The notes: generated from the sequence alone by a model not told the origin. A stretch of DNA of 64,000 nucleotides from Streptomyces sp. NRRL B-1347 (GCF_000720325.1 NZ_JOJM01000025.1:30941-94940), one strand, 5' to 3'; positions 35,713-45,400 are shown, counted from the first letter of the stretch. Translations and numbers: made by a program.

Positions 35713-36846
35713 TTACCGCACGTCCGAGCCGCCCGTCAGGCGTTCGCTCATCCACACCAGGGACCCCGGAATCTCCCGTCGCCAGGTGTTGAAGTTGTGG
35801 CCGCCGCTGTCGAGGATCATCGACGAGACGCGCGTCGGGGGCTTCACCTTGTCGATGAACTTCAGGGTGTCCTTGTAGTTGCCCTCGCCCTTCTTGCTGC
35901 TGCTGAGCAGCAGGGAGGTCTTCGGGGGCGGCATGTGATCGAGGTACCACATGAGGTTGGCCTGGTTCTCCAGGTCCTTGTCGCCGTGGAAGAGGTTGCC
36001 CGTGGTGACGTCCTGGGCGGCCTTGTAATAGCCGGAGAGGCTCGCTCCCGCGCCGTACACGTCGGGGTGGTGCATCGCGAGCTTCAGCGCGCAGTAGCCA
36101 CCGGTGGAGTCGCCGATGATGCCCCAGGAGTCGGGCTTCTTGCCCGCGCGGTAGTGCTGGGTGATGGCGTCCGGCAGGTCGCGGGCGAAGAAGGTCTCCG
36201 CCTGCGGGCCGCCCGGGATGTCCACGCACTCGGTGTCGCGCGGCGGTGCCACGGTCGGCCGGAGCATGACCAGGATCATCGGCTGCATCTTGCCCTGCCG
36301 GACCTGCTTGTGGGCGGTCTGCGGGTAGTGCAGGCCCTTGATGAGCGCCTCGGCGGTGCCGGGGTAGCCGGTCAGGACGACGGCCGAGGGGAAGGTGCGG
36401 TGCTTGTACTGCGGCTGGAAGTACTCCGGCGGCAGGTAGACGTACGCGGGGCTGGCGATCTTCGAGTTCCGGCCCTGGACCTGGACCTTCTGGATCTGGC
36501 CACCGACACGGGGTGTCTCGCCGCCGGGCACGTCCACGGTCTGGGTGTCGGTCACCTTGACCGGGCCCTTCTCGCCCTTGAGCACGTCGTGGTCCACGAC
36601 GACGCCCTGCTCGGTCTCCTGACCGAGGAGGTCGGCCCAGCTGGCGTAGAAACCGAACGCCTGGTTGGTGTAGAGACCGATGGAGGCGAAGATCGCGACC
36701 TGCGTGGCGAGGAGCAGCCCGACGCGCCCGGTGACGGCGCGCCAGCTGCGGCGTGCGAGCCGCGGCCACAGCCAGATCGTGCCGATGAACAGCAGCACGC
36801 CCAGCGCGATCGCGAGTGCCAGCACTTTGTTGCTCGTGAGACCCAT
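35713..36846 (-). CDS. Membrane-anchored alpha/beta-hydrolase (esterase/mycolyltransferase-like fold)
   Basis: 377 aa. Two membrane helices at residues 8-28 and 42-64 are followed by an extracellular alpha/beta-hydrolase domain of the esterase-D/antigen-85-like group. The nucleophile elbow is GDSTGG (Ser 247) and the likely catalytic His is 350 in LDSGGHNF. AYVYLPPEYFQPQYKHRTFP is the family's N-terminal strand region. It may act on cell-envelope esters. Streptomyces lacks mycolic acids, so the substrate is open. It is divergent from the MprF-like gene. Confidence 0.82.
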   Translation of the reverse strand: MGLTSNKVLALAIALGVLLFIGTIWLWPRLARRSWRAVTGRVGLLLATQVAIFASIGLYTNQAFGFYASWADLLGQETEQGVVVDHDVLKGEKGPVKVTDTQTVDVPGGETPRVGGQIQKVQVQGRNSKIASPAYVYLPPEYFQPQYKHRTFPSAVVLTGYPGTAEALIKGLHYPQTAHKQVRQGKMQPMILVMLRPTVAPPRDTECVDIPGGPQAETFFARDLPDAITQHYRAGKKPDSWGIIGDSTGGYCALKLAMHHPDVYGAGASLSGYYKAAQDVTTGNLFHGDKDLENQANLMWYLDHMPPPKTSLLLSSSKKGEGNYKDTLKFIDKVKPPTRVSSMILDSGGHNFNTWRREIPGSLVWMSERLTGGSDVR

Positions 36847-37126
36847 GGGAAGATCCTGCCTGCGCTTTCTGCCTGTTCACTCCCGGGGGCCGGAAGGGCG
36901 GGCTCCGGACTCGGGTCAGAGCCCTGGCCCGGGTTTGGCCGGGGCTTTCCTCGGCCTTGCCATGCCTTTTCCGCCAGCTTTGAGCTGGTTTTCCGGTTCG
37001 GAGTGAACCCGTGTCCCCGAAGGACCGTCCTAGAGGGCGCAATATTGCCGGTTGCCGGTTTTGGCACCGGATCGAAGCTCTCTCGCGGAACTACGGGATG
37101 CGATGTCTGTCAGGATAGATGGGGAA
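36847..37126. other. Divergent intergenic region between esterase-fold and MprF-like genes
   Basis: 280 bp without a coding frame. It has a lower GC part (36960-37120) likely holding both promoters. A small palindrome CCAGCTTTGAGCTGG and a separated inverted pair GTTCACTCC / GGAGTGAAC are visible. Nothing identifies a known regulator. Confidence 0.45.
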
Positions 37127-38944
37127 ATGTCGGGTGTGGTTCCAGAAGGCAAGGGTGGGCTGCGCCGCATCCTCCGCGGCCCCCGCCCCGAAGCCGTCCC
37201 CACCCTGGTCGCCAGAGCCTGTGCGCTCGTAGGGCTCCTGAACGTGGCGGCGGGGGTGTTCCCCCGCTTCCGCCACAGCCGTCTGCACACGTTCGCCGAG
37301 GTCCTGCCCGGTCTGTTCGGGCCGTTCGCCGCCGCGCTCGCGCTCAGCTGCGGCGTCCTCCTGCTGCTCCTCGCGCACGGTCTGCGCCGCAACAAGCGCC
37401 GGGCGTGGCGCGCCGCCGTGGTGCTGCTGCCCCTGGGCGCCGTGGCGCAGTTCACATACCGCCACTCGTTCATCGGCGTGTTGATCCCGATCGCGCTCCT
37501 CGCGCTGCTGCTCCGGCACCGCAAGGAGTTCGCCGCGCTGCCCGACCCGCGCAGCCGCTGGCGGGCGCTCGCGAACTTCGTCGTCCTCGGCGCCGGCTCC
37601 CTCGCGCTCGGCCTGGTGATCGTCAGCGTGCACCCGGACAAGGTCGTGGGCGACCCCAGCATCTCCGAGCGCCTGATGCACGTCCTGTACGGCCTCTTCG
37701 GCGTGGAGGGGCCCGTGGACTACACCGGCCGCACCCCGTGGACCGTCGGCTTCTCGCTCGGCGCCCTGGGCCTGCTCACCGCCCTCACCACCATCTACCT
37801 GGCCTTCCGCCCGGAGCACCCGGCCGCGCGCCTCACCGAGGACGACGAGACCCAGCTGCGCGAGCTGCTCGCCAAGCACGGCGGCCGCGACTCGCTCGGC
37901 CACTTCGCGCTGCGCCGCGACAAGGGCGTGGTGTTCTCGCCGAGCGGCAAGGCCGCGGTCACCTACCGCGTCGTGTCGGGCGTGATGCTGGCGTCCGGCG
38001 ACCCCATCGGCGACGTCGAGGCCTGGCCGGGCGCGATCGAGCGCTTCATGGACGAGGCCAAGGCCCACTCCTGGACGCCCGCCGTCATGGGCTGCTCCGA
38101 GACCGGCGGCCAGGTGTGGACCCGCGAGACCGGACTCGACGCCCTGGAGCTGGGTGACGAGGCGGTGGTGGAGGTCGCGGATTTCTCCCTGTCCGGGCGC
38201 GCGATGCGCAACGTGCGCCAGATGGTCAAGCGGATCGAGCGCAATGGCTACGAGACGCGCGTACGGCGCATCCGTGACCTCGGCGAGCAGGAGCTGGAGC
38301 GCATCCAGCGGGCCGCCGACGACTGGCGGGGCACCGACACCGAGCGCGGCTTCTCCATGGCCCTCGGCCGCATCGGCGACCCGGCGGACGGCGACTGTCT
38401 GATCGCGACCGCCCACAAGACCGACGAACAGCCCGGCGCGTACGGCGACTTGAAGGCCGTGCTGCACTTCGTGCCGTGGGGCAAGGACGGCGTGTCGCTC
38501 GACCTGATGCGCCGCGACCGCAGCGCCGACCCGGGCATGAACGAGCTGCTCATCGTGGCCGCGCTGCAGGCCGCCCCGCAGCTCGGCGTCGCGCGCATGT
38601 CGCTGAACTTCGCGATGTTCCGCGCCGCCCTCGCCCGCGGCGAGAAGCTGGGCGCGGGACCGGTCCTGCGGGCCTGGCGGGGACTGCTCGTCTTCCTCTC
38701 GCGCTGGTTCCAGATCGAGTCGCTGTACAAGTTCAACGCCAAGTTCCGGCCGCGCTGGGAGCCGCGTTTCGTGGTCTACCGCTCCAGCCGTGACCTGCCC
38801 CGGATCGGCTTCGCGGCCATGCAGGCGGAGGGCTTCGTGACGCTCGCCCTGCCGCGGTTCCTGCGCCGCCGCACCGCGGGGCCCCGACCCTGCCCGCACC
38901 AGGCGGTGCGGTCGGCCGAGCAGCACGAGGTCCGCGCGGCGTAA
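37127..38944 (+). CDS. Phosphatidylglycerol lysyltransferase-domain (MprF/LPG-synthetase-like, DUF2156) protein
   Basis: 605 aa from the ATG at 37127 (ATG 37103 is an alternative). Six or so membrane helices fill residues 40-235. The C-terminal soluble domain (about 260-580) is the DUF2156/LPG_synthase fold: GVMLASGDPIGD, FSLSGRAMRNVRQMVKRIERNGY, and SLDLMRRDRSADPGMNELLI. MprF proteins transfer lysine or alanine from tRNA to phosphatidylglycerol, lowering membrane charge and cationic peptide sensitivity. Unlike mycobacterial LysX, no lysyl-tRNA synthetase domain is fused. Confidence 0.9.
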   Translation: MSGVVPEGKGGLRRILRGPRPEAVPTLVARACALVGLLNVAAGVFPRFRHSRLHTFAEVLPGLFGPFAAALALSCGVLLLLLAHGLRRNKRRAWRAAVVLLPLGAVAQFTYRHSFIGVLIPIALLALLLRHRKEFAALPDPRSRWRALANFVVLGAGSLALGLVIVSVHPDKVVGDPSISERLMHVLYGLFGVEGPVDYTGRTPWTVGFSLGALGLLTALTTIYLAFRPEHPAARLTEDDETQLRELLAKHGGRDSLGHFALRRDKGVVFSPSGKAAVTYRVVSGVMLASGDPIGDVEAWPGAIERFMDEAKAHSWTPAVMGCSETGGQVWTRETGLDALELGDEAVVEVADFSLSGRAMRNVRQMVKRIERNGYETRVRRIRDLGEQELERIQRAADDWRGTDTERGFSMALGRIGDPADGDCLIATAHKTDEQPGAYGDLKAVLHFVPWGKDGVSLDLMRRDRSADPGMNELLIVAALQAAPQLGVARMSLNFAMFRAALARGEKLGAGPVLRAWRGLLVFLSRWFQIESLYKFNAKFRPRWEPRFVVYRSSRDLPRIGFAAMQAEGFVTLALPRFLRRRTAGPRPCPHQAVRSAEQHEVRAA

Positions 38945-38974
38945 CACCCGCGTACACGGGCCTAGGCTGGAGGC

Positions 38975-39865
38975 ATGAGTACGTTGCGCGGGCGGGGATC
39001 GGTCGAGGGGCTCCCCCAGTGGGACCGCTGTGCGGTCATGGGTGTCGTGAACGTGACCCCCGACTCCTTCTCCGACGGCGGCCGCTGGTTCGACACCACG
39101 GCCGCCGTCAAGCACGGCGTCGACCTGGTCGCCCAGGGCGCCGACCTGGTCGACGTGGGCGGCGAGTCGACCCGTCCGGGCGCCCCGCGCGTGGACGAGG
39201 ACGAGGAACTGCGCCGCGTGGTGCCCGTGGTGCGCGGCCTGGCCGCCGAGGGCGTCACGGTCTCCGTGGACACGATGCGCGCCTCCGTGGCCCGCCAGGC
39301 CCTCGCGGCGGGCGCCGTACTCGTGAACGACGTCTCCGGAGGGCTCGCCGACCCGGACATGGTCCCCGCGGTGGCCGCCGCGGAAGCGCCGTTCGTGGTG
39401 ATGCACTGGCGCGGCTTCCTGACGGACCTGCACGCCAAGCCGGAGTACGCGGACGTGGTCTCCGAAGTCGTCGACGAGCTCCACGCGCGCGTGGAGGCGG
39501 CGATCGCGGGCGGCATCGCCCCGGAGCGCATCGTCATCGACCCCGGCCTCGGCTTCTCCAAGAACGCCGAGCACGACCTGACGCTCCTGGCCCACCTGGA
39601 GCGCCTGCACGACCTCGGCCGCCCGGTGCTCGTCGCGGCGTCCCGCAAGCGGTTCCTGGGCCGGGTCCTGGCGGGCCCCGGCGGCTCTCCGCCCCCCGCC
39701 CGCGAGCGCGACGCGGCCACGGCCGCCGTCTCGGCGATCGCCGCGCACCAGGGCGCCTGGGCGGTCCGGGTGCACGAGGTGCGGGCGACGGCGGACGCGG
39801 TACGGGTGGCGCAGGCCGTGACGGACGCGGCGCGGGGCGCGGCCGGAGCGGCGGGCGCTCGGTGA
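38975..39865 (+). CDS. folP: Dihydropteroate synthase
   Basis: 296 aa. MGVVNVTPDSFSDGGRW is the first pterin-binding loop, VDVGGESTRPGA the second, and VLVNDVSGG, IVIDPGLGFSKNAEHDL and VAASRKRFLG complete the TIM-barrel site. It condenses the pterin pyrophosphate with p-aminobenzoate and is the sulfonamide target. The C-terminal 15 residues are an Ala/Gly tail. It heads a folate run in which the next gene overlaps by 4 bp (GTGA). Confidence 0.97.
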   Translation: MSTLRGRGSVEGLPQWDRCAVMGVVNVTPDSFSDGGRWFDTTAAVKHGVDLVAQGADLVDVGGESTRPGAPRVDEDEELRRVVPVVRGLAAEGVTVSVDTMRASVARQALAAGAVLVNDVSGGLADPDMVPAVAAAEAPFVVMHWRGFLTDLHAKPEYADVVSEVVDELHARVEAAIAGGIAPERIVIDPGLGFSKNAEHDLTLLAHLERLHDLGRPVLVAASRKRFLGRVLAGPGGSPPPARERDAATAAVSAIAAHQGAWAVRVHEVRATADAVRVAQAVTDAARGAAGAAGAR

Positions 39866-40533
39866 CACGCGCCAGAACGGACATCGAGCAGGTCGAAAGG
39901 GCGAACACCGCCTTCTACGAAGCACTGGAACGCGGCGACTTCGACGCGGTCACGGACCTGTGGCTGGACCCGGCCGACCTCGCCGACGGCACCGGGAGCG
40001 GCGGCCCTTCGAGCCTGACCACCGCGCTCTCCCGCCTCCCCGTGGACCTGACGGACGACGCAGACGACACAGACGACGCGGACCACGACACCCCTGGGGC
40101 GTCCGACGGGACGCCCGACGACGGCGGGGACGACGGAGCCGACGACTTCGGTGACGACGGCTTCGGCGACGAGACCGACGGCGCCGCCGCGATCTCCTGC
40201 GTCCACCCGGGCTGGCCGGTGCTCACCGGCCGCGGCGAGGTCCTGCGGTCGTACGCGCTGATCATGGCCAACACGGAGTACATCCAGTTCTTCCTCACCG
40301 ACGTACGGGTCAGCGTGGCCGGGGACACGGCCCTGGTGAGCTGCACGGAGAACATCCTCAGCGGCGGCCCCGCGCCCCGGGAGGGCGACGAGCTCGGCCC
40401 GCTCGTCGGACAGCTCGTGGTCGCCACGAACGTGTTCCGGCGCACCTCCGACGGCTGGAAGCTGTGGTCGCACCACGCGTCGCCCGTCCTCGCCGAATCC
40501 GGTGACGACGAGGACGACGAGACCCCCTCCTGA
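39862..40533 (+). CDS. NTF2/SnoaL-fold protein with acidic insertion, folate operon
   Basis: 223 aa from the GTG at 39862, overlapping folP. The N-terminal helix (VERANTAFYEALERGDFDAVTDLWL) and the C-terminal sheet (HPGWPVLTGRGEVLRSYALIM, then VVATNVFRRTSDGWKLWSHHAS) form an NTF2-like barrel. Between them, residues about 40-108 are a disordered insertion dominated by Asp and Gly. The SnoaL/NTF2 fold covers small enzymes and ligand binders, so the activity is not predictable. Its place between folP and folB suggests a folate-linked or stress role. Confidence 0.8.
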   Translation: MTRARTDIEQVERANTAFYEALERGDFDAVTDLWLDPADLADGTGSGGPSSLTTALSRLPVDLTDDADDTDDADHDTPGASDGTPDDGGDDGADDFGDDGFGDETDGAAAISCVHPGWPVLTGRGEVLRSYALIMANTEYIQFFLTDVRVSVAGDTALVSCTENILSGGPAPREGDELGPLVGQLVVATNVFRRTSDGWKLWSHHASPVLAESGDDEDDETPS

Positions 40534-40709
40534 GGGAGTGGGTCCCGGCCCCGAGTGGGTAGGGGCACCGGCGAACGCCGGCGGCGGGGCCGTCCGGCAG
40601 CCCCGCGGGCGAACGCTGTCGGTGCCCGCAGGTAGATTCGAATGTGGCTGGGGTGCCGACCGCACTCGGCAGGGACCGGCCGTACCGACGACTGTCAGGA
40701 GTGATTCGC

Positions 40710-41069
40710 GTGGATCGTGTCGCGCTGCGCGGCCTGAAGGCCCGCGGGCACCACGGTGTCTATCCGCGGGAGCGCGAAGAGGGTCAGACCTTCATCGTGG
40801 ACCTGGTTCTGGGCCTGGACACCCGTGCGGCCGCCGCCGACGACGACCTGGCGAAGACCGTGCACTACGGGATCGTGGCGGAAGAGGTCGTGGCCGTCGT
40901 GGAGGGCGAGCCGGTGAACCTCATCGAGACGCTCTCCGAGCGCATCGCCCAGGCCTGTCTGAAGCACGAGGGCGTCCTGGAGGTCGAGGTCACCGTGCAC
41001 AAGCCGGACGCCCCGATCACCGTCCCGTTCGACGACGTGACCGTCACCATCACCCGGAGCCGCGTATGA
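40710..41069 (+). CDS. folB: Dihydroneopterin aldolase
   Basis: 119 aa from the GTG at 40710, with AGGAG eight bases upstream. The sequence shows the expected LRGLKARGHHGVYPREREEGQTFIVDLVL N-terminal half and the catalytic Lys near the end in VTVHKPDAPI. It splits dihydroneopterin to hydroxymethyl-dihydropterin and glycolaldehyde. A 176-bp gap separates it from the NTF2-fold gene, so it may have its own promoter. folK overlaps by 4 bp (ATGA). Confidence 0.96.
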   Translation: MDRVALRGLKARGHHGVYPREREEGQTFIVDLVLGLDTRAAAADDDLAKTVHYGIVAEEVVAVVEGEPVNLIETLSERIAQACLKHEGVLEVEVTVHKPDAPITVPFDDVTVTITRSRV

Positions 41070-41662
41070 CCCCCCACAGCGACCCCACCGTCCAGCCGGT
41101 ACCCGCCTCCGTCGTGGAGCAGGTGGACGCCGCCGACACCACGCTCTCCAACCCCCACCGCGCCGTACTCTCCCTCGGTGCGAACCTGGGCAACCGCCTG
41201 GAGACCCTCCAGGGCGCCGTCGACGCCCTGGAGGACACCCCGGGCCTGCGCGTCAAAGCCGTCTCGCCCGTGTACGAGACGGAGCCGTGGGGCGTCGAGC
41301 CCGGCTCGCAGCCGTCGTACTTCAACGCGGTGGTGGTCGTGAAGACCACCCTCCCCCCGGCCTCGCTCCTGGAGCGCGCGCAGGCCGTCGAGGAGGCCTT
41401 CCACCGCGTCCGCGACGAGCGCTGGGGCGCCCGCACGCTCGACGTGGACATCGTCGCGTACGCCGACGTCGTCTCGGACGACCCGACGCTGACCCTGCCG
41501 CACCCGCGCGCGCACGAGCGGGCCTTCGTGCTCGCCCCGTGGCACGACGTGGAGCCGGAGGCGCGGCTCACCGGCCGCGGCCCGGTGGCGGACCTGCTCG
41601 CGAGCGTCACCCGCGAAGGCGTCACGCCGCGCGCCGACCTGGAACTCCGCCTGCCCGAGTAG
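41066..41662 (+). CDS. folK: 2-amino-4-hydroxy-6-hydroxymethyldihydropteridine diphosphokinase
   Basis: 198 aa. A 30-residue lead precedes the HPPK domain: LSLGANLGNRLETLQ, SPVYETEPWG, SYFNAVVVVKT, and the metal/ATP segment RWGARTLDVDIVAY followed by LTLPHPRAHERAFVLAPW. It pyrophosphorylates hydroxymethyl-dihydropterin, giving the substrate of FolP. Its ATG overlaps the folB stop. Confidence 0.97.
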   Translation: MTPHSDPTVQPVPASVVEQVDAADTTLSNPHRAVLSLGANLGNRLETLQGAVDALEDTPGLRVKAVSPVYETEPWGVEPGSQPSYFNAVVVVKTTLPPASLLERAQAVEEAFHRVRDERWGARTLDVDIVAYADVVSDDPTLTLPHPRAHERAFVLAPWHDVEPEARLTGRGPVADLLASVTREGVTPRADLELRLPE

Positions 41663-41723
41663 TCGTTAGGGTCTACCGAGAAGGCGGCAGCGGGACAGAG
41701 GCAAAAAAGGGGCGACCTCCGGA

Positions 41724-42212
41724 ATGAAGCAACTGCGCGTGAGGACGCTGGCGGGCCTCTTCGTCGTCGCCGGAGTGCTCTCCTGGGCGGCCGCCCGGCT
41801 GTGGAACTCCGTGGGCACGCTGCCGCGCGTGCCCCTCGCCGCGCCCATCGTCCTCGCCGTGATCGCCGTGGTGCTCCTCGCCACGGCGATCTCGCTGCGC
41901 GCCCGGCTGCGGGCCCAGCGCGAGCGGCGGCCGGGGGCCAAGGGCGTCGAGCCGCTGATGGCGGCCCGCGCGGTGGTCTTCGGCCAGGCGAGCGCCCTGG
42001 TCGCGGCCCTGGTGTGCGGGATGTACGGCGGCGTGGGCGCCTTCATGCTCGAGTTCCTCGACATCCCCGACCGCCGCGACCAGGCGTACTACGCGGGCTT
42101 CTCGGTGATCGCGGGCATCGGCGTGATAGCGGCCGCGTTCTTCCTGGAGCGCGTGTGCAAGCTGCCGGAGAACGGCGACGACGAACACGGCGGCGCGGCC
42201 CCGGCGGCGTGA
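41724..42212 (+). CDS. DUF3180-family membrane protein
   Basis: 162 aa with four predicted membrane helices (about residues 8-25, 38-58, 80-110, 120-142). The segment KGVEPLMAARAVVFGQASALVAALVCGMYGG with the later RRDQAYYAGFSVIAG is the DUF3180 signature. The gene follows folK by 61 bp in most actinobacteria I know, so a link with the folate operon is conserved although the function is unknown. The C-terminus is a short acidic tail. Confidence 0.9.
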   Translation: MKQLRVRTLAGLFVVAGVLSWAAARLWNSVGTLPRVPLAAPIVLAVIAVVLLATAISLRARLRAQRERRPGAKGVEPLMAARAVVFGQASALVAALVCGMYGGVGAFMLEFLDIPDRRDQAYYAGFSVIAGIGVIAAAFFLERVCKLPENGDDEHGGAAPAA

Positions 42213-42644
42213 CGTGCCCGCGACGGCGCGACCTGCCCGCGACGGCCTGCCCCGCCCCTGGCGTCTGAGCCGACCGGGCGCCTGGCCCACCGCTGGCGCC
42301 TGAGCCGACCGGGCGCCTGCCCCGCCCCTGGTGCCTGGTCCGACCAGGGCATCTGCCCCGGCCAGGGCGACCCGGCCCGGCTGTCCCGGCGGCGTGACAC
42401 GGACACGACCACCGGATGCCCCGCGGCGCATCCGAAGCCCCGACAGCGCACCCCGAGGTCCCACAGCGCCCCCGAAGGCCCAGCAACGCGCCCTGAGGCC
42501 CCACAGCCCGCCCATGAAAGGCCCGGCGGCACACCCCAAGGCCCCTCAAGCGCCTCACAGGCCCCACAGACGCCCACGGCCCTCCGCAGGAGCCCCGGGC
42601 TCCCCCGGAGGGCCGCTACGCCGCGTACGGGCCTCTCAGCCGCC
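42213..42644. other. Gene-free, C-rich repetitive stretch between DUF3180 gene and folE
   Basis: 432 bp separating the convergent DUF3180 gene and folE. It starts with three 35-bp tandem units (42246-42350). After a short mixed part comes a looser series of CCCCACAG / GGCCC blocks (42440-42570). The open frames across it are Pro/Ala/Arg low-complexity without coding character. The gene-free status is inferred from that composition. Confidence 0.65.
42246..42350. repeat. Three 35-bp tandem repeats
   Basis: Units at 42246-42280, 42281-42315 and 42316-42350 have the same length. Units 1 and 2 are nearly identical in their last 20 bases (ending GAGCCGACCGGGCG). Unit 3 matches unit 1 in its first 16 bases. 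A degenerate fragment continues to about 42375. The array lies directly after the DUF3180 gene. Confidence 0.8.
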
Positions 42645-43250
42645 TCAGCGCGCCAGTATCAGGCTCATCGCCTCGGCCCGCGTCGACGCGTCCCGCAGCT
42701 GACCGCGCACCGCCGACGTCGTGGTCTTGGCGCCGGGCTTGCGGATGCCGCGCACCGACATGCACATGTGCTCGGCCTCCACCACGACGATCGCGCCGCG
42801 CGCTTCGAGGATGCGCATCAAAGAGTCGGCGATCTGCGTGGTCAACCGCTCCTGGACCTGCGGGCGGCGGGCGTACACGTCCACGAGCCGGGCCAGCTTC
42901 GACAGACCCGTGATCTTGCCGGAGTCCGCGGGGATGTAGCCGACGTGCGCCACGCCGTGGAACGGCAGCAGGTGGTGCTCGCAGAGGCTGACGATCTCGA
43001 TGTCCTTCACCAGGACCATCTCGTCGTGGCCCAGGTCGAACGTGGTCGTCAGGACGTCCTCGGGCTCCTGGCGGAGCCCGGAGAGTATCTCCCGGTAGGC
43101 GCGCGCCACGCGGGCCGGAGTCTCCCGCAGGCCCTCGCGGTCCGGGTCCTCGCCGACCGCGATCAGCAGCTCCCGCACGGCGTTCTCGGCCCGCTTCTCG
43201 TCGAACTCGCCGATCGAGCCCTCGCCGGCCAGCGTCACGGGGTCGGTCAT
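42645..43250 (-). CDS. folE: GTP cyclohydrolase I
   Basis: 201 aa. Zinc and substrate motifs are complete: [11 protein letters not shown] (Cys/His), [32 protein letters not shown], and the second Cys in [12 protein letters not shown]. It opens the folate/pterin pathway from GTP. It lies apart from folP-folB-folK, on the opposite strand, after the tandem-repeat region. A strong hairpin upstream separates it from ftsH, so it likely has its own promoter. Confidence 0.97.
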   Translation of the reverse strand: MTDPVTLAGEGSIGEFDEKRAENAVRELLIAVGEDPDREGLRETPARVARAYREILSGLRQEPEDVLTTTFDLGHDEMVLVKDIEIVSLCEHHLLPFHGVAHVGYIPADSGKITGLSKLARLVDVYARRPQVQERLTTQIADSLMRILEARGAIVVVEAEHMCMSVRGIRKPGAKTTTSAVRGQLRDASTRAEAMSLILAR

Positions 43251-43296
43251 CTGTGCCTCGTTCCTGGTTCCTGATACTTGCGGACGGCCGAAAAGA

Positions 43297-43332
43297 GCCG
43301 TGCCCCCCAGGCTAGAACCAGGGGGGCACGGC
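43297..43332 (-). terminator. ftsH terminator
   Basis: GCCGTGCCCCCC (43297-43308) and GGGGGGCACGGC (43321-43332) are perfect 12-bp arms with a 12-base loop. On the minus strand the stem is followed by TCTTTTC. It lies 32 bp after the ftsH stop and 47 bp before the folE start. Confidence 0.85.
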
Positions 43333-43363
43333 ATCCATTCCGGGCCTGCTGAGGCGTGCGGGA

Positions 43364-45400
43364 TCAGCTCTCGGGGCGGTCCTCGGGGGCCACCTCGAGG
43401 GACTGGGTGTCACCGCTGGGGCCGCTGGAGGCGGTCACCGCGGGCGTCGCGCCGTTCGCGCCGTTCGTCAGGGACAGCTCCTTGGGCGAGAGCACCGGCG
43501 GGCGGGTCGACGGCGTGCGCCGCGTGGAACCCGTCCAGGCCGGGCGCGCCGGGCGCTTGACGATCGGGGCGAAGACCTCGGCGATCTCCTCCTTGCCGAG
43601 GGTCTCCTTCTCGAGCAGCGCGAGGACCAGGTTGTCCAGGACGTCGCGGTTCTCGACGAGGATTTCCCAGGCCTCGTTGTGCGCGGTCTCGATGAGCTTC
43701 TTGACCTCTTCGTCGACCAGCGCCGCGACCTCTTCCGAGTAGTCCCGCTGGTGCGCCATCTCGCGCCCGAGGAACGGCTCGGTGTTGTCGCCGCCGAACT
43801 TGATCGCGCCGAGCCGCTCGGTCATGCCGTACTGCGTGACCATCGCGCGGGCCGTGGCGGTGGCCTTCTCGATGTCGTTCGCCGCACCGGTGGTCGGGTC
43901 GTGGAAGACGAGCTCCTCCGCCGCGCGGCCGCCCAGCATGTAGGCCAGCTGGTCCAGCATCTCGTTGCGCGTGGTGGAGTACTTGTCCTCGTCCGGGAGG
44001 ACCATCGTGTAGCCGAGGGCACGGCCGCGGGACAGGATCGTGATCTTGTGAACCGGGTCGGAGTTCGGGGAAGCCGCCGCGACCAGGGCGTGTCCGCCCT
44101 CGTGGTACGCGGTGATCTTCTTCTCCTTGTCGGACATGATCCGGGTCCGCTTCTGCGGGCCCGCCACGACGCGGTCGATGGCCTCGTCCAGCATGTGGTT
44201 GTCGATCAGCTTCTTGTCCGAGCGGGCCGTGAGCAGCGCGGCCTCGTTCAGCACATTGGACAGATCGGCACCGGTGAAGCCCGGGGTGCGGCGGGCGACC
44301 GCCGCGAGGTCGACGTCCGGAGCGACCGGCTTGCCCTTCTGGTGAACCTTGAGGATCTCCAGACGGCCCTGCATGTCCGGGCGGTCGACCGCGATCTGCC
44401 GGTCGAAGCGGCCGGGGCGCAGGAGGGCCGGGTCGAGGATGTCCGGGCGGTTCGTGGCGGCGATCAGGATGACGCCGCCCTTCACGTCGAAGCCGTCCAT
44501 CTCGACGAGCAGCTGGTTGAGCGTCTGCTCGCGCTCGTCGTGACCGCCGCCGAGCCCGGCGCCGCGGTGGCGGCCGACGGCGTCGATCTCGTCGACGAAG
44601 ACGATCGCCGGGGCGTTCGCCTTGGCCTGCTCGAAGAGGTCACGGACACGGGAGGCACCGACACCGACGAACATCTCGACGAAGTCGGAACCGGAGATCG
44701 AGTAGAACGGGACGCCCGCCTCGCCCGCGACGGCGCGCGCGAGCAGGGTCTTGCCCGTACCGGGCGGGCCGTACAGCAGCACGCCCTTGGGAATCTTGGC
44801 GCCGACGGCCTGGAACTTGGCGGGCTCCTGGAGGAACTCCTTGATCTCGTGGAGCTCCTCGACCGCCTCGTCCGAACCGGCGACGTCGGCGAACGTCGTC
44901 TTGGGGGTGTCCTTGGTGATGAGCTTCGCCTTGGACTTGCCGAAGTTCATGACCCGGCTGCCGCCGCCCTGCATCTGATTCATCAGGAACAGGAAGACGA
45001 CGACGATGAGGACGAAGGGAAGCAGGGAGAGCAGGATGCCGACGAACGGGTTCTGCTTCGACGGCGACACCGTGTAGCCGTCGGGGATCTGCTTGTCCTG
45101 GTACTTGGCCTGCAAGGACTTGGCGATGTCGACGCCCTGGTCGCCGATGTAGCTCGCCTGGACCTTGCTGCTGCCCTTGACCTTCTGGCCGTCCTTCAGC
45201 TCGACCTTGATGGTGTGGTCATCACCGGTGGTCAGCTTCGCCGACTTGACCTTGTTCTGCTCGATGGCCTGCACGACCTGGCCGGTGTCCACTGTCTTGT
45301 AGCCGCCGCCCGAACCGACGACCTGCATCAACACGACCACGGCAAGGACGGCCAGGACGATCCACATGACTGGCCCACGGAAGTATCGCTTCACGTCCAT
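43364..45400 (-). CDS. ftsH: ATP-dependent zinc metalloprotease FtsH
   Basis: 678 aa from the ATG at 45400 (start [11 protein letters not shown], typical of the genus); an ATG at 45436, possibly leaderless, would add 12 residues. Two membrane helices at about 10-28 and 120-140 enclose the FtsH extracellular domain. The AAA module has Walker A GPPGTGKT at 211-218, Walker [10 protein letters not shown] near 266-274, and the second region of homology. The zinc motif HEGGH is at 433-437. The last 70 residues are a Pro/Ser/Thr-rich tail. It degrades membrane and regulatory proteins. Confidence 0.97.
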   Translation of the reverse strand: MDVKRYFRGPVMWIVLAVLAVVVLMQVVGSGGGYKTVDTGQVVQAIEQNKVKSAKLTTGDDHTIKVELKDGQKVKGSSKVQASYIGDQGVDIAKSLQAKYQDKQIPDGYTVSPSKQNPFVGILLSLLPFVLIVVVFLFLMNQMQGGGSRVMNFGKSKAKLITKDTPKTTFADVAGSDEAVEELHEIKEFLQEPAKFQAVGAKIPKGVLLYGPPGTGKTLLARAVAGEAGVPFYSISGSDFVEMFVGVGASRVRDLFEQAKANAPAIVFVDEIDAVGRHRGAGLGGGHDEREQTLNQLLVEMDGFDVKGGVILIAATNRPDILDPALLRPGRFDRQIAVDRPDMQGRLEILKVHQKGKPVAPDVDLAAVARRTPGFTGADLSNVLNEAALLTARSDKKLIDNHMLDEAIDRVVAGPQKRTRIMSDKEKKITAYHEGGHALVAAASPNSDPVHKITILSRGRALGYTMVLPDEDKYSTTRNEMLDQLAYMLGGRAAEELVFHDPTTGAANDIEKATATARAMVTQYGMTERLGAIKFGGDNTEPFLGREMAHQRDYSEEVAALVDEEVKKLIETAHNEAWEILVENRDVLDNLVLALLEKETLGKEEIAEVFAPIVKRPARPAWTGSTRRTPSTRPPVLSPKELSLTNGANGATPAVTASSGPSGDTQSLEVAPEDRPES

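Noticed and set aside
37091..39925. 944-aa minus-strand frame opposite the MprF-like gene and folP
   Set aside because: It spans two clear plus-strand genes and the gap between them, and has shadow composition (His/Arg/Glu/Gly/Val).
42213..42644. CRISPR array or direct-repeat/spacer structure
   Set aside because: The 35-bp units are directly adjacent with no spacers, and no cas genes are present.
42331..42702. 123-aa Pro/Ala/Arg-rich frame after the DUF3180 gene
   Set aside because: It crosses the tandem-repeat and CCCCACAG region, runs into folE antisense and lacks third-position GC bias and a ribosome-binding site.
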